In this document: positions 6,354 to 8,189 of the stretch, piece by piece | How the letters are laid out: every line of letters starts with the position of its first letter | How positions within the stretch are numbered: position 1 is the first letter of the stretch | Source: Candidatus Eiseniibacteriota bacterium | GTDB lineage: Bacteria > Joyebacterota > Joyebacteria > Joyebacterales > Joyebacteraceae | Assembly (NCBI GenBank): GCA_030630395.1 | Contig: DAOVNE010000040.1 | Location: 1-8,189, forward strand | DNA: 8,189 nucleotides | Reading direction: 5' to 3' | The notes under the pieces: generated by a model | What the model saw: only the letters and a program-made list of their open reading frames with translations | The model's database searches: none | What the model was told of the DNA's origin: nothing | Program-made: the position numbers and the translations under genes

Positions 6354-6983
6354 CTACGAACCAGTGTTGCGAATGACGTGGTGGACTCTCTGAATCGCCG
6401 TGATCTGTGACACGATCGCCAGAATCCAGATGGCCACCCTGAAAGCGCTCGGACCAAGAAGCGCGCCGATGATCACAATGACAAGGCGTTCCGGCCGTTC
6501 AGCAATCCCCACCTCACAGCCCGTTCCGAGCGACTCGGCCCGAGCTCGGGTGTAGCTCACAAGGAACGATCCACCGAGTGCCAGGAAGATGAGAACCGCG
6601 GTCAGGGGTTCGGGCGCAGCCGGCGATCGGGTCTGATAGTAGATCAGGGCCCCGAGGAGCACTACCATCTCCGAGTACCTGTCTATCGTCGAGTCCACAA
6701 ACGCGCCAGACCGCGTCGCCCTGTTCGCGGCCCTTGCCGCGGCGCCATCGATCATGTCGCAGGCGCCGGCGAGGATCAGCAGAACTCCTGCAGTCGGAAA
6801 ACGCCCCACCGCAAGCGCCCAGCCCGATGCGACGGCGAGGATGAGCCCAACGACCGTGATGGCCGTTGGGGAGATTCCCAACTCGGCTGCGAAGTTCGCG
6901 GCAGGATTGAGAAGCTCTCGGGCCTTGCTCTTTATTCTACTTGTCATCGGTATCCCGCCACTCTGAGCGGATTCCTCGCCCAT
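6354..6983 (-). CDS. CDP-alcohol phosphatidyltransferase, probable phosphatidylinositol phosphate synthase
   Basis: This integral membrane enzyme should transfer a phosphatidyl group from CDP-diacylglycerol to inositol 3-phosphate. The family signature is complete: Asp76-x2-Asp79-Gly80-x2-Ala83-Arg84 ... Gly93-x3-Asp97-x3-Asp101, with the four metal-binding aspartates present. Hydrophobic segments near 41-59, 64-75, 105-116, 127-143, 166-180 and 182-195 fit about six membrane helices. SYTRARAESLG (143-153) followed by GIAERPERL (159-167) resembles actinobacterial PIP synthases (M. tuberculosis PgsA1), and the adjacent ino1 supports inositol phosphate as acceptor. Other acceptors (glycerol phosphate, archaetidyl lipids) remain possible. 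The 209-residue reading uses the ATG at 6983, which has a GGGAAG directly adjacent to it. The in-frame ATG at 6947 (Met13) gives a more family-like N-terminus and may be the true start. A promoter lies just upstream. Confidence 0.88.
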   Translation of the reverse strand: MGEESAQSGGIPMTSRIKSKARELLNPAANFAAELGISPTAITVVGLILAVASGWALAVGRFPTAGVLLILAGACDMIDGAAARAANRATRSGAFVDSTIDRYSEMVVLLGALIYYQTRSPAAPEPLTAVLIFLALGGSFLVSYTRARAESLGTGCEVGIAERPERLVIVIIGALLGPSAFRVAIWILAIVSQITAIQRVHHVIRNTGS

Positions 6984-7002
6984 CTTCCCACGTGAACGCC
7001 GC

Positions 7003-7032
7003 AGTCTATCACTCGGGAATCGTGAGTGTCAA
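7003..7032 (-). promoter_or_regulatory. Sigma-70-type promoter of the inositol-lipid operon
   Basis: On the minus strand a perfect -35 TTGACA (7032-7027) is followed after 18 bp by TAGACT (7008-7003), a 4 of 6 match to the -10. It sits 4 bp after the rsmI stop codon and ends 19 bp before the ATG at 6983. A leader of about 13 nt (to 6983) or 49 nt (to 6947) is predicted. The spacer holds a short inverted repeat CACTC-N9-GAGTG (7010-7028) that partly overlaps the -35. It is identified by consensus only. Confidence 0.7.
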
Positions 7033-7036
7033 TATG

Positions 7037-7828
7037 TTAGGGCAGCTCTGGAAACGGAGGAGTAGCGGGGTCATCCGGACCGTCGGGCACGCTCTTGCCG
7101 TGATCCGGTCCCGCGACGATGATCACGATCTCGCCCTTCAGGGTGCGCTCCTCGACAAGCTTGGCGAGCGCCGGGAGACGATCCCGCAGGAATTCCTCGT
7201 GGATCTTGGTGATCTCCCGTGCGATGACAGCAGGCCGGTCCCCGAGTTCCTCGGCCATGTCCCTGATGGACGATGCCACGCGGTGCGGCGATTCGTAGAA
7301 CAGGAGTGTGCAGGGAAGATCGGAGAGAGTGGCGAGACGCCTCCTCCTGGCCCCGGACTTCCTCGGCAGGAATCCCGCGAAGTAGAACGGATGCGGTGGC
7401 AATCCTGATGCACAGAGTGCCGCGACGAGCGCGGACGGCCCCGGGATCGGCACGATGTCGATGTCTGCTTCCACGCAGGACGCCACCAGCAGAAACCCCG
7501 GATCCGAGACCAGCGGCGTGCCCGCGTCGGTCACAAGTGCGATGCTCTCGCCACTCAGGATCCTCTCCACGATCGTGCGAGCAGCGCGCGCCTCGTTGTG
7601 CTCGTGGTACGCGACAAGCCTGTTCTTGATCTCGTAGTGCGAGAGGAGCTTCCTAGTGCGGCGCGTGTCCTCGGTGGCGATCGCATCGACATCGCGGAGA
7701 ATCTGAACGCCCCGGAATGTCATGTCTCCGAGATTGCCGAGCGGGGTCGCCACGATGTATAGAGTACCCGCTTCGCTCGAACCCGTGCGTGACGAACCCG
7801 CGCGCATCGGATCAGGCGCGGCATTCAT
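7037..7828 (-). CDS. rsmI: 16S rRNA (cytidine1402-2'-O)-methyltransferase
   Basis: RsmI uses S-adenosylmethionine to 2'-O-methylate C1402 in the 16S rRNA decoding centre. The 263-residue product has the tetrapyrrole-methylase fold motifs in order: GTLYIVATPLGNLGDMT (21-37), TEDTRRTRKLL (52-62), VTDAGTPLVSDPG (99-111), PIPGPSA (127-133), YFAGFLPRK, and LLFYESPHRV, then REITKIHEE and GEIVIIVAG near the end. It lacks much of the C-terminal extension of the E. coli protein (286 residues). The frame is open up to 8017, but the first 63 extra codons overlap recJ and are low-complexity Arg/Ser. The chosen ATG at 7828 has GGAG 7 nt upstream and overlaps the recJ stop as ATGA. It is probably translationally coupled to recJ. 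Confidence 0.95.
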   Translation of the reverse strand: MNAAPDPMRAGSSRTGSSEAGTLYIVATPLGNLGDMTFRGVQILRDVDAIATEDTRRTRKLLSHYEIKNRLVAYHEHNEARAARTIVERILSGESIALVTDAGTPLVSDPGFLLVASCVEADIDIVPIPGPSALVAALCASGLPPHPFYFAGFLPRKSGARRRRLATLSDLPCTLLFYESPHRVASSIRDMAEELGDRPAVIAREITKIHEEFLRDRLPALAKLVEERTLKGEIVIIVAGPDHGKSVPDGPDDPATPPFPELP

Positions 7829-8189
7829 CGAGAAGCTCCATTGATCGTATCGACGATGCTCATGAACACTATCCCGTCCGACAGGCGAAGCCGGTAGATA
7901 AGATCGACGGGCCGTCTCAGGCGAGGAACGGGTGTGCGAAACCGGACCCCGGCAATCCTCGCCGCATCCACAACGCCGTCGGTAACCCCTCTGGCCAGGA
8001 GAGTCGGCCGAGACCATCCCTGACCGAATGGGCCGAGTGCGTTCATCTCTCCGGCGATATCCGCGGTGATGCCGGTGAACGCGAGTTCGGCATCGATCCG
8101 CCTTGGAACGGGTATGGGTGGGTTTGTCGCCGCGTACTCGAGCATGCGCTCGCGGAAGAGCGGGATCTTCGCGCTCTCGATCGAGAATC
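7825..8189 (-). CDS. recJ: Single-stranded-DNA-specific exonuclease RecJ, C-terminal fragment
   Basis: Only the last 120 or so codons are in the window; the 5' part lies beyond base 8189. RecJ is a 5'-to-3' ssDNA exonuclease of the DHH family that acts in recombination and mismatch repair. The visible part would be the end of the DHHA1 region and the C-terminal OB domain. FSIESAKIPLFRERMLEYA (starting at the window edge) resembles the AFRERL..YA segment, and RIDAELAFTGIT...NALGPFGQG resembles the conserved (V/I)DAEL...L.PFGPGNP. PVDLIYRLRLSDG...VDTI resembles the closing VD..Y.L...D strand. The usual GNP after PFG is changed to GWS, and the segment between the two last motifs is short. The DHH catalytic motifs are not visible, so this call rests on the tail alone. 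A diverged paralogue is possible. Confidence 0.7.
   Translation of the reverse strand, partial: FSIESAKIPLFRERMLEYAATNPPIPVPRRIDAELAFTGITADIAGEMNALGPFGQGWSRPTLLARGVTDGVVDAARIAGVRFRTPVPRLRRPVDLIYRLRLSDGIVFMSIVDTINGASR
7836..7839 (-). promoter_or_regulatory. Shine-Dalgarno site choosing the rsmI start at 7828
   Basis: GGAG on the minus strand, inside the last codons of recJ, sits 7 nt before the ATG at 7828. Together with the ATGA overlap it favours this start over the longer open frame. Confidence 0.65.

Noticed and set aside
7829..8017. 63-codon N-terminal extension of rsmI
   Set aside because: It overlaps recJ fully, is Arg-rich and not family-like. A ribosome site and an ATGA overlap support the start at 7828.
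1..8189. A novel defence, mobile or biosynthetic multi-gene system
   Set aside because: Every gene but one fits a well-known family, and no transposase, integrase, repeat array, toxin-antitoxin pair or attachment site was seen. The region reads as ordinary core genome with some unusual regulatory signals.

Overview
All recognisable genes lie on the minus strand, so transcription runs from high to low coordinates. The window looks like a compact, GC-rich (about 60% by eye) bacterial housekeeping segment. There are no tRNAs or rRNAs, and I saw no CRISPR array, insertion sequence or phage gene. In transcription order the genes are: recJ (3' end only, 8189-7825), rsmI, a CDP-alcohol phosphatidyltransferase of the phosphatidylinositol-phosphate-synthase type, ino1, tmk, an S41 C-terminal processing protease, dusB, a LysM/TPR lipoprotein, and an ECF-type ABC ATPase (cut by the window start at base 1).

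Three transcription blocks can be read from the signals. (1) recJ-rsmI, joined by an ATGA stop/start overlap. (2) A promoter with a perfect -35 (TTGACA-N18-TAGACT) lies just after the rsmI stop and drives the inositol-phospholipid pair. tmk and ctp follow: tmk after a 124-nt gap holding a perfect 13-bp hairpin, ctp 1 nt after the tmk stop. The block closes with a GC-rich intrinsic terminator at 2751-2775. (3) A second strong promoter (TTGACG-N18-TATACT) directly abuts that terminator. Its predicted start point is 1 nt before the dusB ATG, so dusB should have an essentially leaderless mRNA. dusB, the lipoprotein and the ABC ATPase are then chained by ATGA and TTGA overlaps.

Functionally, ino1 makes inositol 3-phosphate from glucose 6-phosphate, and the adjacent phosphatidyltransferase is expected to join it to CDP-diacylglycerol to give phosphatidylinositol phosphate. 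This points to an organism with inositol phospholipids. The trait is typical of Actinobacteria but also occurs in other phyla. The lipoprotein with a LysM domain, and the overall gene set, would also fit an uncultured FCB-group or related lineage; I cannot fix the taxon from sequence alone. The other genes cover tRNA and rRNA modification, dTTP synthesis, DNA repair, envelope proteolysis and (probably) vitamin or metal uptake.

I found no defence system or clearly novel multi-gene system. The items most worth a second look are the leaderless dusB promoter fused to a terminator, the U-tract-less hairpin before tmk, the switch-histidine substitution in the ABC ATPase, the compacted RecJ C-terminus, and the coupled dusB-lipoprotein-ATPase operon.
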